NCBI RefSeq assembly: GCF_032884065.1
Contig: NC_088872.1
Span: 3,224,001 to 3,288,000 of the forward strand
Origin: Artemia franciscana
Lineage: Eukaryota; Arthropoda; Branchiopoda; Anostraca; Artemiidae
DNA length: 64,000 bases
Reading direction: 5' to 3'
Within the stretch, counting starts at the first letter, position 1. The number at the start of each line of letters is the position of its first letter. A program made the translations under genes and the position numbers. Below, piece by piece: positions 47,641 to 59,604 of this stretch. The notes under the pieces are model-generated. The model saw nothing but the letters and a program-made list of their open reading frames with translations, was not told the origin of the DNA and made no database searches.

Positions 47641-48340
47641 TTTTGACACTACTTCCATCACCTACTTTGGACACATACTGACAACAAGCAGCATTGCCCC
47701 AGACCCAGAGAAAACCCAGGCGTTAGAAAACATGCCTGCACCCCGAAACCAGGAGGAACTACAGACATTATTAGGAATGTACAATTACTTGTCTAGATAC
47801 ATCCCCAACCTGGCTACGCTGAACAAGCCCCTCAGAGACCTATCCAAACAGCAGAATTTCGAATGGAATACAAGCCACGAGGAGGCCAAGAGAGGGATTC
47901 AGAATGCCATCTCCAAAAACCTTTCCTACTTTGATCCAGAGGCCAATGAGATAGAGGTGATCACAGATGCTTCCCAGCATGGTCTGGGTGCCCAGCTATC
48001 AACAGACAGAGCAACCGTCGCTTTTGCATCTTGCTCTCTAAGTGAGACAGAGCAGCGTTACTCCCAAATGGAAAAAGAGATGCTTGCAAAAGAGTTCACC
48101 AGTATCTGTTCGGAAGAACAATATGCGTGACCACAGACCACAAGCCTCTTGAGTCGATTTTTGGGAAGTCTATACAAAGGGCACCTCCAAGGCTGCAGTG
48201 AATGATGTTGGATATTCAGCCATATGATATCAAGCTTAGATACAAACCTGGAAAGACTATCCCTGTAGCAGACACCCTATCCCGCCTGCACCTTGTGGAT
48301 ACAGACATTGAGTTGCAGGTAGACATGGAAATTCTGGTTC
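47636..48340 (+). pseudogene. LTR element RNase H and connection domain
   Basis: YFGHILTTSSIAPDPEK and FLGMYNYLSRYIPNL-like residues lead into EVITDASQHGLGAQL and QRYSQMEKEMLA, the RNase H active-site regions. The frame ends at 48130. VTTDHKPLESIFGK and KPGKTIPVADTLSR continue in another frame, with a TGA at about 48199. Confidence 0.8.
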
Positions 48341-49329
48341 ACTCAGTCCTTTGAACTGTACCCATAGCAAGCCAAAGGCTTGCACGAATACGTAAAGAAA
48401 CAACTAAAGACGAAACACTGAACTACCTGTTGGAAACAATAAAAGTGGGTTGGCCAAACAATAAAAAGAGCCTAGACAGAAAACTTGGGCCCTTCTGGAA
48501 TTATTGTCATTAGTTGGCAGAACTTGATGGCCTTGTTGTTAAAGGGGAGCGCATAGTCATCCCGATATGCATGAGAGCAGGCATATTAGGCCAATTACAC
48601 TCTTCCCATCTAGGAGTGGCAAAGACCAAAGAGAGGACAAGAACGTCTGTATTCTGGCCAGGCATCACTCGAGATATCGAGAGGCTGGTCAACCACTGTG
48701 AGGTATGCGCCAAGTCTGCTATGAACCAACAGAAGGAGCCAATGATCCTGCATAAAATACCCAACTACCTATTCCAGCATGTAGCTGCTGACCTGTTCCA
48801 GCTCAACGGACAGGATTACATGGTCACTGTCGATTACATGAGTTGGTTCTTTGAGGTTGATTGCCTGACAAACACCGCGTCAGGGCAGGTCATCAACAAA
48901 CTGAAATCTCACTTTGTCCAATATGGGATTCCCGAGCGACTTACAACTGACAATGGCCCCCAGTTCAGCGCAAAGAAATTTGAGCAATTCATGACTGACT
49001 GGGGAATATTACACTCAAGCCCAAACTACTCTCAGTCCAATGGCTTAAGTGAAAAGGCTGTTCAAATAGCTAAAAGACTCATGGTGAAGGCTGCTGAGAG
49101 CAAGAGTGACCCGTATCTGGCACTATTGGAGTATTGGAACACACCTGTTGATGGATTTGCCCCAGCTCATATAATGGTGGGACACCAACTGAGATCACTC
49201 CTGCCCAGCATCACACAAACGTTGCAACCAGGAGCCTTCCAATCTGACCGATCAGATAACAGAGGGAGAAGGCCCAAGAGGCACAAAGTAAACACTATAA
49301 TCAGCATGCAAGGAATATGGAACCACTGA
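48341..49329 (+). pseudogene. LTR element integrase, largely open
   Basis: After a TAG at 48511-48513, the frame 48514-49329 holds the HHCC zinc region (HSSHLGVAKTKERTRTSVFW, NHCEVC) and the DDE core: Asp in AADLFQ, Asp in TTDNGPQFS and Glu in SEKAVQ. All three catalytic residues are present. The element's integrase would insert the cDNA. The end is out of frame with the C-terminal domain. Confidence 0.87.
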
Positions 49330-49688
49330 AAACAGGTCAGAAAGTGTGGGTTAGGTTGACTGACCAGGGAACCTGGAAGAAGGCAACAGTTTGCAAGACT
49401 GGTGACAGCCCTCGTTCATACTATGTGCGTCTTGAAGAAGGAGGGACGTTCCACCGCAACAGAATATACATCAAATCAAGACAATACCCGATGGTGACTG
49501 ACCTGCACGATGGTGCTAGTTGCCAAATCGAAACTTCGAGCGTCTCGCCATCAAAGAATGTTCCCGATCCCTTAGCTGATTCCCAAGAGACTACGGACCC
49601 CCCCTACAGTGGAGTCTCCAACACCAAGGCAAGGTGTCACATACAAAGAGGTGGAGGCCACAGATCCGGCTCAGGCAGAGCAGATTAA
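49317..49688 (+). pseudogene. LTR element integrase C-terminal domain
   Basis: GQKVWVRLTDQGTWKKATVC, PRSYYVRLEEGGTFHRNR and IYIKSR resemble the beta-barrel C-terminal domain of Gypsy integrases. It is in another frame from the core (shift near 49320). The frame ends at a TAA at 49686. Confidence 0.65.
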
Positions 49689-49867
49689 CCATGGAAGAAG
49701 GGCAATGGCAACTTGTTCTGGTCGTCAGGTGAAACCTCCAACAAAGTTGAATTTGTAGAAAAGATGGGAGATGAAATGAATTGATTGTACTGTATTATTT
49801 AAAAAAAAAAAAAGATGAAATGAACTTATTGTACTGAAAAAAAAAAAGATGAAATGAACTTATTGTA

Positions 49868-49932
<65 letters not shown>

Positions 49933-50024
49933 GTTCTGGTTGTCAGGTGAAACCCCCAACGAAGTTGAAGTTGAGCATATTCAATAAAAAACATTGTTGA
50001 ATCACATGAAGAAAAGACGGAAGA
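49689..50024 (+). repeat. LTR element 3' region with duplicated blocks and poly-A
   Basis: GTTCTGGTCGTCAGGTGAAA to AGATGAAATGAA (49716-49787) recurs at about 49932-50035. Between them AGATGAAATGAACTTATTGT plus A runs is repeated at 49814 and 49848, and a pure A run fills 49870-49930. The polypurine tract GAAGAAAAGACGGAAGA lies at 50008-50024, directly before the 3' LTR. Confidence 0.7.
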
Positions 50025-50169
50025 TGAAATGAACTTATTGCTTGCTTTTGCTTATATATTAATGCTAATGCTTGTGTGCTTGCTTGCAGTTGCCTTATTA
50101 TGCTTTTGTTACAGGTGCTTGGGTCAAATATACGTATTAACTGAATAGTACATCAAAGAAATCATTGCA
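50025..50169 (+). repeat. 3' LTR, 145 bases
   Basis: Matches the 5' LTR at 144 of 145 positions, with TG at 50025 and CA at 50168-50169. Confidence 0.92.
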
Positions 50170-50890
50170 GTACCATAAAGGTACTATTTAGTAGGCCTAC
50201 TGCAAATGGATATTATAGTAGCCTACTATGAAGATATATATAAATAAACAAAACTGATCTGTTTCTGTTGATGATTGAATTATGCAGATTCGTCACAGTT
50301 TTGACTTTGGAAGATTTTGGAAGAAACTAAATTGTAGCTTGGGGGGGGCAAACCAAGGTCTGGGAGGGGCAGTTGCCCCCTGGCCCATAGCAAATTGTTC
50401 CTCTTTTCTTAGGTATTGAACTACAGACCAAAGTATGTCTTGGGAAGGTATTTTGAAGGACCCATCTCAGTAAATATTTTGCAGTTCATATTATCAACTT
50501 ATGAATAGGGTGAACATAGTCCACCATTTGATGCCTTTTTTATGCAGTACACAAATACAACAATTGCTTAAAACATTGGTTTCAAACCTATTAGGCTATT
50601 GGATTATAAACCATTTTTGGTGTAAATTTATGAGCAGTCTACTACATTAGGAGACATGTTAAGAAAACATTTCTTACTTCATAATATACAAAATAATCCT
50701 AGTTAGCATATTTTTCAGCAAGAAAACAATTATCTTCACTTCTTTTTCCAATTTTGCAATAAAATTTATGAAAAAAGCCATGCTTTTGATAAACATTTTC
50801 TCTGTTTTCAAATCTGTGGTGAAAGATTATGCCATCCTACAAATTTGTTTTTGATGTTCATTCCGGCCATTCTTATAAGATGCAGTTTCT

Positions 50891-50938
<48 letters not shown>

Positions 50939-51339
50939 TATTGAAAATGCAGTGACAAAGATGCAAAATAAACCACCATCTACATATTTGGTAGAACAGA
51001 GTTGAGAATAAATTTTATGAAAATAGACATAAAATTCCCTTTTTTGATTCTAGGATGATCTAACAGTTTCACAATCAGAAGGAATTATACAGATGATTAA
51101 TTTATAGTAAATGCAGATGATTAATTTATAGTAAATGCAGATGATTAATTTTGCTGAAATGTCATGAATCAAGATGAAAATACATATGATAATAAACATG
51201 ATTTAATTTGGCCATTGGCTGGTGCCTCAACTAGTGCCAGGTGAACTTTTAACTGGCTGATGAATATCAGTTTTGTTGAGCTCAGCTGCCTGTAGTAACA
51301 AATTGTGTAATCTGGCATCTTTATTGGGAAAGGAAATTT
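50170..51339. other. No gene; MITE fragment and poly-T
   Basis: Bases 50478-50575 are a partial copy of the MITE-like family (GCAGTTCATATTATCAACTT, CATTTGATGCCTTTTTTATG). Bases 50425-50465 repeat CAAAGTATGTCTTGGGAAGG, the foldback arm block from 43.9 kb. A T run occupies 50894-50937. ATGATTAATTTATAGTAAATGCAG is tandemly repeated at 51090-51145. Confidence 0.6.
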
Positions 51340-51522
51340 TCAATAAAACTTGGCAAGATAACCAGCCATCTGGTTGTCAGATCTCCTGTTCTTGGGGATT
51401 GCTTCATGCATTGAATGCCATAAGTGTTCAATATTTTGTGTGTGGGCCCCAGTCAGAAGGTCCACAAAATTCAGCAAAGTGTTAACTGTTAGGTTAACCA
51501 GAAGATGCACTAGAACTTTCAA
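51340..51522 (-). pseudogene. Merlin-type (ISXO2-like) transposase remnant
   Basis: The minus strand encodes LNFVDLLTGAHTQNIEHLW and NQMAGYLAKF. The pattern N-F-V-D-x-x-T-G-A-H-T-Q-x-I-E-x-x-W, then Y-L-A-x-F, is the C-terminal catalytic signature of ISXO2-like/Merlin DDE transposases; the Glu of TQNIE is the last catalytic residue. The upstream two-thirds are not recognisable, and a stop follows YLAKFY. Dead fragment. Confidence 0.72.
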
Positions 51523-51680
51523 TTTTTAATAATATGAACCCTCTCCAAAGTTTCTTGGACCACCCCTCCCATGTGTCTCTGGAAAAAAATATAGTAAATA
51601 ATGTATTGAAGACTAATAATAATTATCCATAACCTGCAGATATTTGTATTGAAACACTTTATGGTAGAGGAGGCTTCTTC
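51523..51680. repeat. Diverged HE-related fragment
   Basis: CACTAGAACTTTCAATTTTTAA, then ATGAACCCTCTCCAAAGTTT and CTTGGACCACCCCTCC parallel the CACTAGAACTTTTCATTTCC, ATGAGCCCTC and ATCACCCCTGG blocks of the HE family. The divergence is much greater than among the copies at 2.5, 30 and 59 kb. Confidence 0.5.
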
Positions 51681-52354
<674 letters not shown>

Positions 52355-52358
<4 letters not shown>

Positions 52359-53640
52359 ATTATCAGTATTTCTGGTATATTTAATTTGTGCTTGTACCTA
52401 GTACTAAAATTTTCTCTTTTTTCTTCTATTCCTGGCATGCCCCTGGGACAACTTGCCTTTGCTAGTTAATGGGCAGGCTAGAAGATTTAGTTGAATGACT
52501 TTGTTTTTCATGTAATATATATATGTTTATGCAATAGGTTAAGTTCAATTTTTATGAATAAACTTGGCTTATATCAATATTCAGTTTAATTTTATTGGTT
52601 CTTTCTTTCCAAGACTGTTCAAGACAAATATAGTTTTCACTACAAACAGTAGTTTTGTTACTACTTGTTTCCCTTCCTGTAAAAGTCCAAGGCCTACTGT
52701 GTATTTGGCACTTTGCTATAACGAATTACATTACAAATGTTTTCTTTTGTACTTATTACAACATAGAAAATAAAATGAAAATTACTTGCATTTTATATCA
52801 AATATTCAGTTTAATTTTATTGGTTCGTTCCAAGACTGTTCAAGACATATAAAATGAAAATTCCAGTGAAATAAAATCTTGAGTTGATAAGTTTTCAGGA
52901 ATTAATATCATTACATATCTAATAATTGGTTTAATTTTGTTAGTTCTTTCCGAGACTGTTTAAAATATGCAGCGTTTTCAGCAAAGCACCAATGAAATAA
53001 TAAGCTTTATGCTTGTTAAGGAACAGAGCAGTAGCCAAACTCTTGTTTATGGTGATTTTTGTTTGGTTTAAGCTTCATTTACATATTCAAATTAATTTTT
53101 ACTTGTTTTAAGATTTATTTATTCATTTATATTAGTACCTGTTGTATGTATGTTTGCTGGTATTGCCAATTTGATTTCCATTTGTTTGGGATTTTATTTA
53201 TTCTTAAATAATTAAAGATTTTTTTGTTCCTTCTAAGCTTACTTTGCATATTCAATTTGGGTTTTACATGTTTAAGATTTATTTATTCATTTATACAGTA
53301 CCTGTGGTATGTTTGTTTGCTATAATTGTTCATTTAATTTCTGTTTGTTTCAATTTATGGTCGTTTTGAGTTTGAATTATTATGTATTTTTATTTCTGCT
53401 GGTCTTAAATTTATGGCCTTTAATTTTCTTTGAAAAGTTTCTTTTCAGAATTAAAAAAAAAAAATTAATTTCTGTTTGTTTTCATTGCCAAAGTTTCAGG
53501 TTTCATAATTTCCTATATCAAAATCAATTATTTTTGATCATCAAAGTTTCATCTAAGTATTAAAACTAGCATCAAAGTAACAATATCCAAGTAACGAAGT
53601 ATCAAAGTAAAGAAAGTATCAAAGAAAACAAATTACCAAG
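52355..53640. repeat. Diverged interspersed repeats, no gene
   Basis: CAGTTTAATTTTATTGGTTC with CCAAGACTGTTCAAGAC recurs at 52582, 52808 and 52929. A second unit (AAGATTTATTTATTCATTTA, TACCTGT, ATGTTTGTTTGCT) recurs at 53110 and 53272, and at 54570 and 54750. CATCAAAGTAACAA units occur at 53560-53640. Probably old intronic repeats. Confidence 0.5.
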
Positions 53641-54150
53641 AAACAATAAGCAACTTGCATAACTTACAGCCCTTTCTTTGGAGGCTAGGAGGGGAGTTCC
53701 ATCCTGGAAGTACACATATTTGGCCTTTGGACTATTTTGAACAAAACGGCTTTGTCAAAATTTTAATAAGATGCATTTAGGGAAAAGAGGACACAAGAGG
53801 GGGGGGGCTGTCGCCATTTTATCACCTGCTACTATTTAAAAGGGAAATAGAACTTCCAATTTCCAATCAAATGAGCCTCCTTCAAAGTTTATATGGCCAC
53901 CTTTTTTGATAAAAACCTTATATCTTCCTGAGGCATAACTTACAACCCTTCTTCTGGGCTCTGGGGATATTGTCAATCCTGTAGGCATTGTTTTATGATT
54001 TTTAGACTATTTTGAACACAATGGCTATCCCAAAAGTTAGATCTGATGCACTTGGCAAAAAGAGAATGTGCGGGGAGCTATTTGCCCTCCAATCACTCTC
54101 TACTCTTTAAAAAGGAAATAAAACTTTAAATTCTCAATCAAATGATTAAT
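53641..54150. repeat. Two tandem diverged HE-related units
   Basis: Units 53655-53925 and 53930-54150 each run CATAACTTACA-CCCTTCTT, GACTATTTTGAACA, AATGGC, AGATGCA, GGGAAA(T/A)AGAACTT and TCAATCAAATGA. The same order of blocks is found in the HE family (GTAACTTG-CAGCCCC, ATGGCTATCTCAG, GGGCACTAGAACTT, AGAATGAGCC). They are ancient relatives. Confidence 0.5.
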
Positions 54151-56092
54151 TGTTTCTTAGTAATATACCATTAGTATTCTTACTTGAACAGGTAAATCAG
54201 TATCTAAATAAACATTATCAGTGAGATTCAACGTTTTATTCACTTAAAATTGACAACCATGAATAATGGACGCAGACCTAGAAACGAAGTGTTACTCAGC
54301 TCAAGTCATGATCGCTACTGATATAAAATGATATTAATTGCATAAAGATCATCAGCTCAAGGTTTCATTTCACTGTAATTTTCATTTTATTTTCAATGTT
54401 GTAATAAGTAAAAAAGAAAATATTTGTAATATAATTCTTTTTCAGTAAAGCGTCAATGTCACAATAGGCCATATACTTTTTCATTAGGGAAGGGGGCATT
54501 AGTCAAATCCTTGTTTTTAGTGATTTTTGTTTGTTTTAAGCTTGATTTCCATATTTAATTGAAATTAGTTGTTTTAAGATTCACTTATTAATTTATATTA
54601 GTTGATTTATATTGCTACCTGTTTTATTTTTAATTGCTATGATTGTATATCTGTTTTTTTTTGTCCTTTATTTATTCTTAAATAGTAGAATATTTTTGTT
54701 CATTTTAACCATGATTTGCACATTCAATCTAACTATTACCGGGTTTAAGATTTATTTATTCATTTATATGGTAGGCCTACATGTGTACGTTTCTTTACTA
54801 CGATTGTTTGTTTAATTTTTCGGGGGGACGGGGGGTTTATTTATTTTTAATAGTAGTTTCTGGTTGTTTTAAGTTTGAATTATTGTGGATTTTTATTTCT
54901 GTTGATCTTCAGTTTAATATGTCCCTTACTTTTCTTCGAAAAACTTCTTTTCTTGAAGTTTTGTTTAATTAATCATCATGTTAAGTCATTTTATTTATGT
55001 ATTTATTATTATCAATAATTCTTTTTTCAGATTTTTGGCTATTATTGGCCCAAGTTGCCTCTTACCTACTGTTTGTTACCACAAACGGCTTTACTTCAGG
55101 AAAACTAATTGAAAATAATCACATAAGAAAGTTTTGTTTTTTAAGATCACTCTTTTCAAATATATTTTCAAGCACAAATTCTCTCTAGTTTTTAAATCAG
55201 ATGAAATAATTTCTACAGGTATGTTGTTTTTTGATAAAAAAATAAGCGAAATTCTGAAAAAAACATATTTCTATTAACATCCTCAAAAGCTGTGATCTTT
55301 TACTTTAATTTTTTTTATTGTAGGTTGTTGTTTTAAATTTTTCATTGTCCCTAAAAAAGTATCCTGATGGTGATTTCGAAATTTCTGGCATTTTTGCTTT
55401 ATCTGTATGAACTTGTCATTATAAAAAATAATCCGTGGTTTTTTCTGCTGATTAATTCTTTGAAACTGAAGGAATGTGTTGAACTCCAAGCCAGTAGAAA
55501 TTTTTTTCTTGTCAAGATTTGCTTTTTCCCCACAAGTGCTGCAGATGAAAAGAAAAAACCTGCAGATGCAGAAAAAAGCTCTCGGAGCTGTTGAAATGTG
55601 CTGCAGATGGCTGTACTTGGGCTGGATTACTCCACTTCTAACTTCTGGAACTGTTCCATCTGGTGATGGTTTTGTTTTTGTACTGCAGGTGGCTGTACTT
55701 GTGCTGGATTGCTCCATTTCTAACCTGTGGAAGTGTTCTAGCATACTGTTGAATTACAAAACACTTCTAACCACTTCATTTCCATCTGGAAATCTTCACC
55801 AGTTTCATCTGGCAATGATTTTGTTTTTGTACTGCAAGTGACTGTACATGTGCTGGATCAATTCTAATCTGTGCAACTGTTCCATGTAGTGATGATATTC
55901 AGCTACTTGTGCAGTAGCTGTTGGCTGGCAGGTATGGATGGTAACATTTAAATTGATACCTAATCAATTGATCTAAACCTTACTTTTAAAAAGTGCCATG
56001 TTTTGAAAGTAGCTACTATAAAACTAGCCTTTTACTTGTCACTTTTTCTTTTTACTTTGTCAGTTTTTAAAGGCTACATTTGTTTTTTTTAG
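54151..56092. other. Presumed intron upstream of the STAM exon; repeats
   Basis: No exon is seen. Bases 54450-54960 repeat the units of 53.0-53.4 kb. Bases 55030-55095 (CTATTATTGGCCCAAGTTGC, TACTGTTTGTTACCACAAAC) are a diverged HE terminal piece. Bases 55599-55905 hold three imperfect copies of a GCTGTACTTGTGCTGGATTG unit. The pyrimidine tract and AG at 56083-56092 form the acceptor. Confidence 0.5.
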
Positions 56093-56253
56093 AACGAGTC
56101 ACAGATGGGAAAAATACTGGCGAGGACTGGGGAGCTATCCTTGATGTATGTGATAAAGTTAAGATTGTTTCCAATGGTGCCAAGGACTGTCTGAAAGCTA
56201 TCTTAAAGAGGTTGAATAACTCTGATCCTCATGTTGCTCTTCAAGCTGTCACT
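56093..56253 (+). CDS. STAM: STAM-like gene, VHS-domain exon (partial gene)
   Basis: The exon is flanked by TTTTTTTTAG (acceptor AG 56091-56092) and GTAAGC (donor GT 56254-56255). It starts with two bases of a split codon and ends in phase 0, 161 bases. The residues [37 protein letters not shown] and [16 protein letters not shown] fit the first helices of the VHS domain. The spacing EDW-x-x-I-L-D-x-C-D-K-V, then G-x-K-D-C-L-x-x-I and DPHVALQA, is characteristic of STAM, an ESCRT-0 subunit that sorts ubiquitinated receptors on endosomes; Hrs and GGA are less close. No neighbouring exon was found in the window, so introns are longer than about 5 kb, or exons are too short to see. Confidence 0.82.
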
Positions 56254-58139
56254 GTAAGCTCTTTTCAGTATTTTGTTCTAGTTCAAGCTTTTGGACTTGA
56301 GGGGATCAGTTTTAAGGTGAATCTATTCCAAGAGAAACTAAGTAATGGGCTTCTAAAGCTAAGTAATCTGTATTAATTTTTTTGTTTCCAGCTATAATTT
56401 TGCAAGATATTTTAATTATTATTTGAAAAATATGGAATGAGAAATTAATTAACTTTTAGTAAAATTCATGGACATTAGCAAAGGCAAGTAGAGTCAGCTC
56501 AACACTTTTGGGGCAAAGTTTTTTATTATTCCATATAAGTTAAAAATCATCGTTTGAATTTATTAGGTTCTAATTAACAGAAAGTGTTTTTTTTTTCTGA
56601 TCCTGTAGTAGCCATTCAGGTGTTTTTTGGGAGGGTGCAAACTCCCGAAAATGTTCCTTTCATGGTGCCTCTGACCTCCTAGCCCCCCACAGTTTATAGA
56701 TATACTATCGTCCAGGAGATTTATCTATTAATGAAAGTCTGAAATAGCTTACCAGTACGTACGTTAGAACTTTTAAAAAGTATTTAGAAAAATAAACTCT
56801 TAAGACCACATAAGCTGGATAACAATCAAGAAATAGGAAAAATAAAGCAAGAAATCTTTCAGTCAGTGAAATAAAACAGGACAAAGTGTAGATATTTCAG
56901 TGGAGACCTCTGCTAAGTCATCGTGTGTGCAACAAATGTTAAAGAAAGACAAACCTGGCCTTAATAATAACCCAAACATACAATATTAAAAACTTGAAAA
57001 TATAAATTGAAAATTTAGAATAACTCTCTTTGACTATTCCTTGTTTTTCTCCATAGTTTGGGAGTGCACAGAAAATGCAATATTGGGTTTTTGTATGAGT
57101 CTTAGATATCTACTAACCCCCCATTTAAATATTGGCAATGAAATTTGTTGATTGTGCTGGTAGAGGTGTTTAATATTTTAAGAGGTAAACTGAAATGGCT
57201 TTATGGGACTAGTTCTTTTCTTTTCCAATACCAAAGAATTTCAGTAATCTGGACTAATTTAGTACTATAAGTTTTATTATTTGCTGAATGTTCTTTGGTA
57301 TCAGAAAAGATAAAATTGAGTCACAAAGCCTGCTTACAAATAAAAGAAGAGGGATTACATTCCGGTACTTCTATGTTAAAAAAAAAAGTGTACTGTTATG
57401 GCATTGGTTTCTTTTTGTGGAAACCTGGAAAATAATCCATATTCAGTCATGTAGTTGGACGTTTTTGCGGGCGCCAAGTTTGAAAATAAGAAACATATGC
57501 GAAAAATCAGCAGAAAATAAGCGAAAAATATATAAACATGGAGCTCTAGAAGTGTAACTTCCCTGATTGTTGTAGCGAAAGACCCTGTCATTGATTGGTA
57601 GCAAACTGGGAAAAAAAGGTAATAGTGTCAGTAAGATCGTGTAAGAATATAACCCTAGTACCTTCATACCAAATTGGAATTGAAAAGAAACGTATGCATG
57701 GCTGAATAGCTAAAATTTTAAGCTATGTATTAATATGGTTATTTCAAAAAAATTTCAAGAGTAGACACTTCAACTTATTTATTAATTGACTTATCTTGCA
57801 AATTATGTATTGTAAAAGAAACAAAAAGATCATGCTAACCCTGGAAAATACAGGATAATTGAAGTCAAATATCAAAAAAAAATTCAAGACAAAAAAACAA
57901 TTGCGACAATAAAAGGGAGACTTGTGTCATTTTCTGCTGCTTTTCTTTTTTGGTTCTTTAAGGTGCTTTAATTTTAATTAAGGTGCTTTAATAAATTAAC
58001 TTTAAGGTGCTTTTGGTTCTTTTTTCTTTTTTGGCTCCAAGTTTAAGGTGCTTCGATAAAACATTCAAGAAACGATTTTGTTAGCCAAATATGTGACTTA
58101 CAAAATCATTTTTATCTTATTTGACTATATTATTGAATA
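56254..58139 (+). other. Presumed STAM intron, nothing recognised
   Basis: Starts with a consensus donor. No further VHS exon, repeat family or convincing frame is seen. AAGGTGCTTTAATTTTAATT repeats lie at 57960-58050. Confidence 0.45.
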
Positions 58140-58184
58140 TATATAGTCAAATATTATATATTATAAATATATATATATATATTG

Positions 58185-58268
<84 letters not shown>

Positions 58269-58340
58269 TACATATATACATATATCTTATAATATTATAT
58301 TATAATTATAATATGATATTATATGTATATCAAATATAAT
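58140..58340. repeat. (TA)n microsatellite, complex
   Basis: (TA)n at 58190-58262, followed by TACATA units and ATTATATTATAAT runs. Confidence 0.85.
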
Positions 58341-58622
58341 ACTATATTATATTATTGACTTCAAATATGTGACTTGCAAAAGACCAATTATCTTATTTGT
58401 TGTATCTATCTCTTTGGAGTTTCAACTTCATTCATTTATTAATAGAATCCTTATTTTTCTTCTTATTCCGAAAACATCAGTTTTGTGCTTTAGTTTTCTC
58501 TATGAAAAGCAAAAATATTAAATACAATTTTTGGTTTTGACATCATGATAAAAAAATATCACAGACGTGATGCTTCTTGTTTTTCATAGCCTGATAGCTC
58601 TTTTTGAAAGATTAAATAAAAC
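58341..58622. other. No gene recognised
   Basis: AT-rich spacer before the HE copies. Confidence 0.5.
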
Positions 58623-59604
58623 AACTAGTTTTTTTTAACTGAAAGTAAGGAGCGACATTAAACTTAAAACGAACAGAAATTACTTCGTATATGAAAGGGA
58701 CTGCTTCCTCATCAACGTCCTGCTCTTTACGCTAAAGTTTGGCTCTTTCTCTCAACTCTACTTTTTAAAACAGTAAAAAACTTTAACGTAAAGAGCAGGA
58801 CGTTGATGAGGAAGCAGCCCCTTTCATATACGAATTATATCATATACAAAGAAAAAAACTTGTTTATTTTTTATTTAATTTCTGAATGTTTTTGAATCAA
58901 TGCATGTTTTGATTTTGGCTCTCCGCAGAGGAATAATTAAAACCAAATTTACATGGCTTTCTCATAGTTTTGATCGAATGATTTTGAGAAAAAAAAGGAG
59001 TGTGTGAGGAAGCCTAGTTGCCCTCCGATTTTTTAACTTGAAAAGGAAACTAGAATTTTTAATTATAATAAGGAAACTTTTAATTTTTTGCGAATGTTTT
59101 TGTTAGTAAAAGATATACGTAACTTATAAATTAGCTTACGTAACGAACTTTTGTATTCTCATGTTTTTATTACATATATGAGGGGGGTTCACCCCCTCGT
59201 CAGTACCTCGCTCTTTACACTAAAGCTTAAATTTTGTCCCAATTCATTAAGAATGACCTCTGAATCACAAAAGCCGTAGAATAAATAGCTGAAATTACTA
59301 GAAATACTTTAGCGTAAAGAGCGAACTATTGGGAGGAGGTGAGCCCCTCATATGCGTAATAATTTCTGTTCGTTTTAAGTTTTAATGCTGCTCCTTACTT
59401 CCAGTTGGAAAAATTTTTAATAGTTATTTTTTCATTGTGTTTTTTTTTAATAATGCTAGAAAGTCCTGCGCTCCCTTCATGGAAAGTTTCTTCCCCATGA
59501 CAAATTCCTCGATGGAAAGTTCCCCCAACATATCATCCTCTTCTCAACCCCTCCCCCAAACAAAAAATCCCCCTAAAAACGTCTGTACACTTCCCAATAA
59601 CCAT
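58623..59604 (+). mobile_element. HE-family copy, plus orientation, 3'-truncated
   Basis: It starts with palindrome arms (58623-58740 and 58780-58835), then matches 2800-3520 of the type copy: GTTTTTGAATCAATGCATGT, TACATATATGAGGGG, CTTTACACTAAAGC (59210), CTTTAGCGTAAAGAGCG (59309) and the C-rich block. It stops at CTTCCCAATAACCAT (59604), where the opposite copy begins. Confidence 0.75.

Larger units (their letters stand above)
45700..50169 (+). mobile_element. Ty3/Gypsy-type LTR retrotransposon, interior decayed
   Basis: Two 145-base LTRs (45700-45844, 50025-50169), both TG...CA, differ at one base. Flanking pentamers ATACC (45695-45699) and GTACC (50170-50174) are a near target-site duplication. 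The interior order is gag, protease, RT, RNase H, integrase, the Ty3/Gypsy order. No envelope-like ORF is seen. At least six frameshifts or stops break the polyprotein, so the copy is inactive. The contrast between near-identical LTRs and a damaged interior is discussed in the findings. Confidence 0.9.

Noticed and set aside
55283..55744. 153-codon minus-strand frame in the STAM upstream region
   Set aside because: Its first part is the imperfect GCTGTACTTGTGCTGG repeat and the rest has random-looking Lys/Gln-rich composition. No domain.
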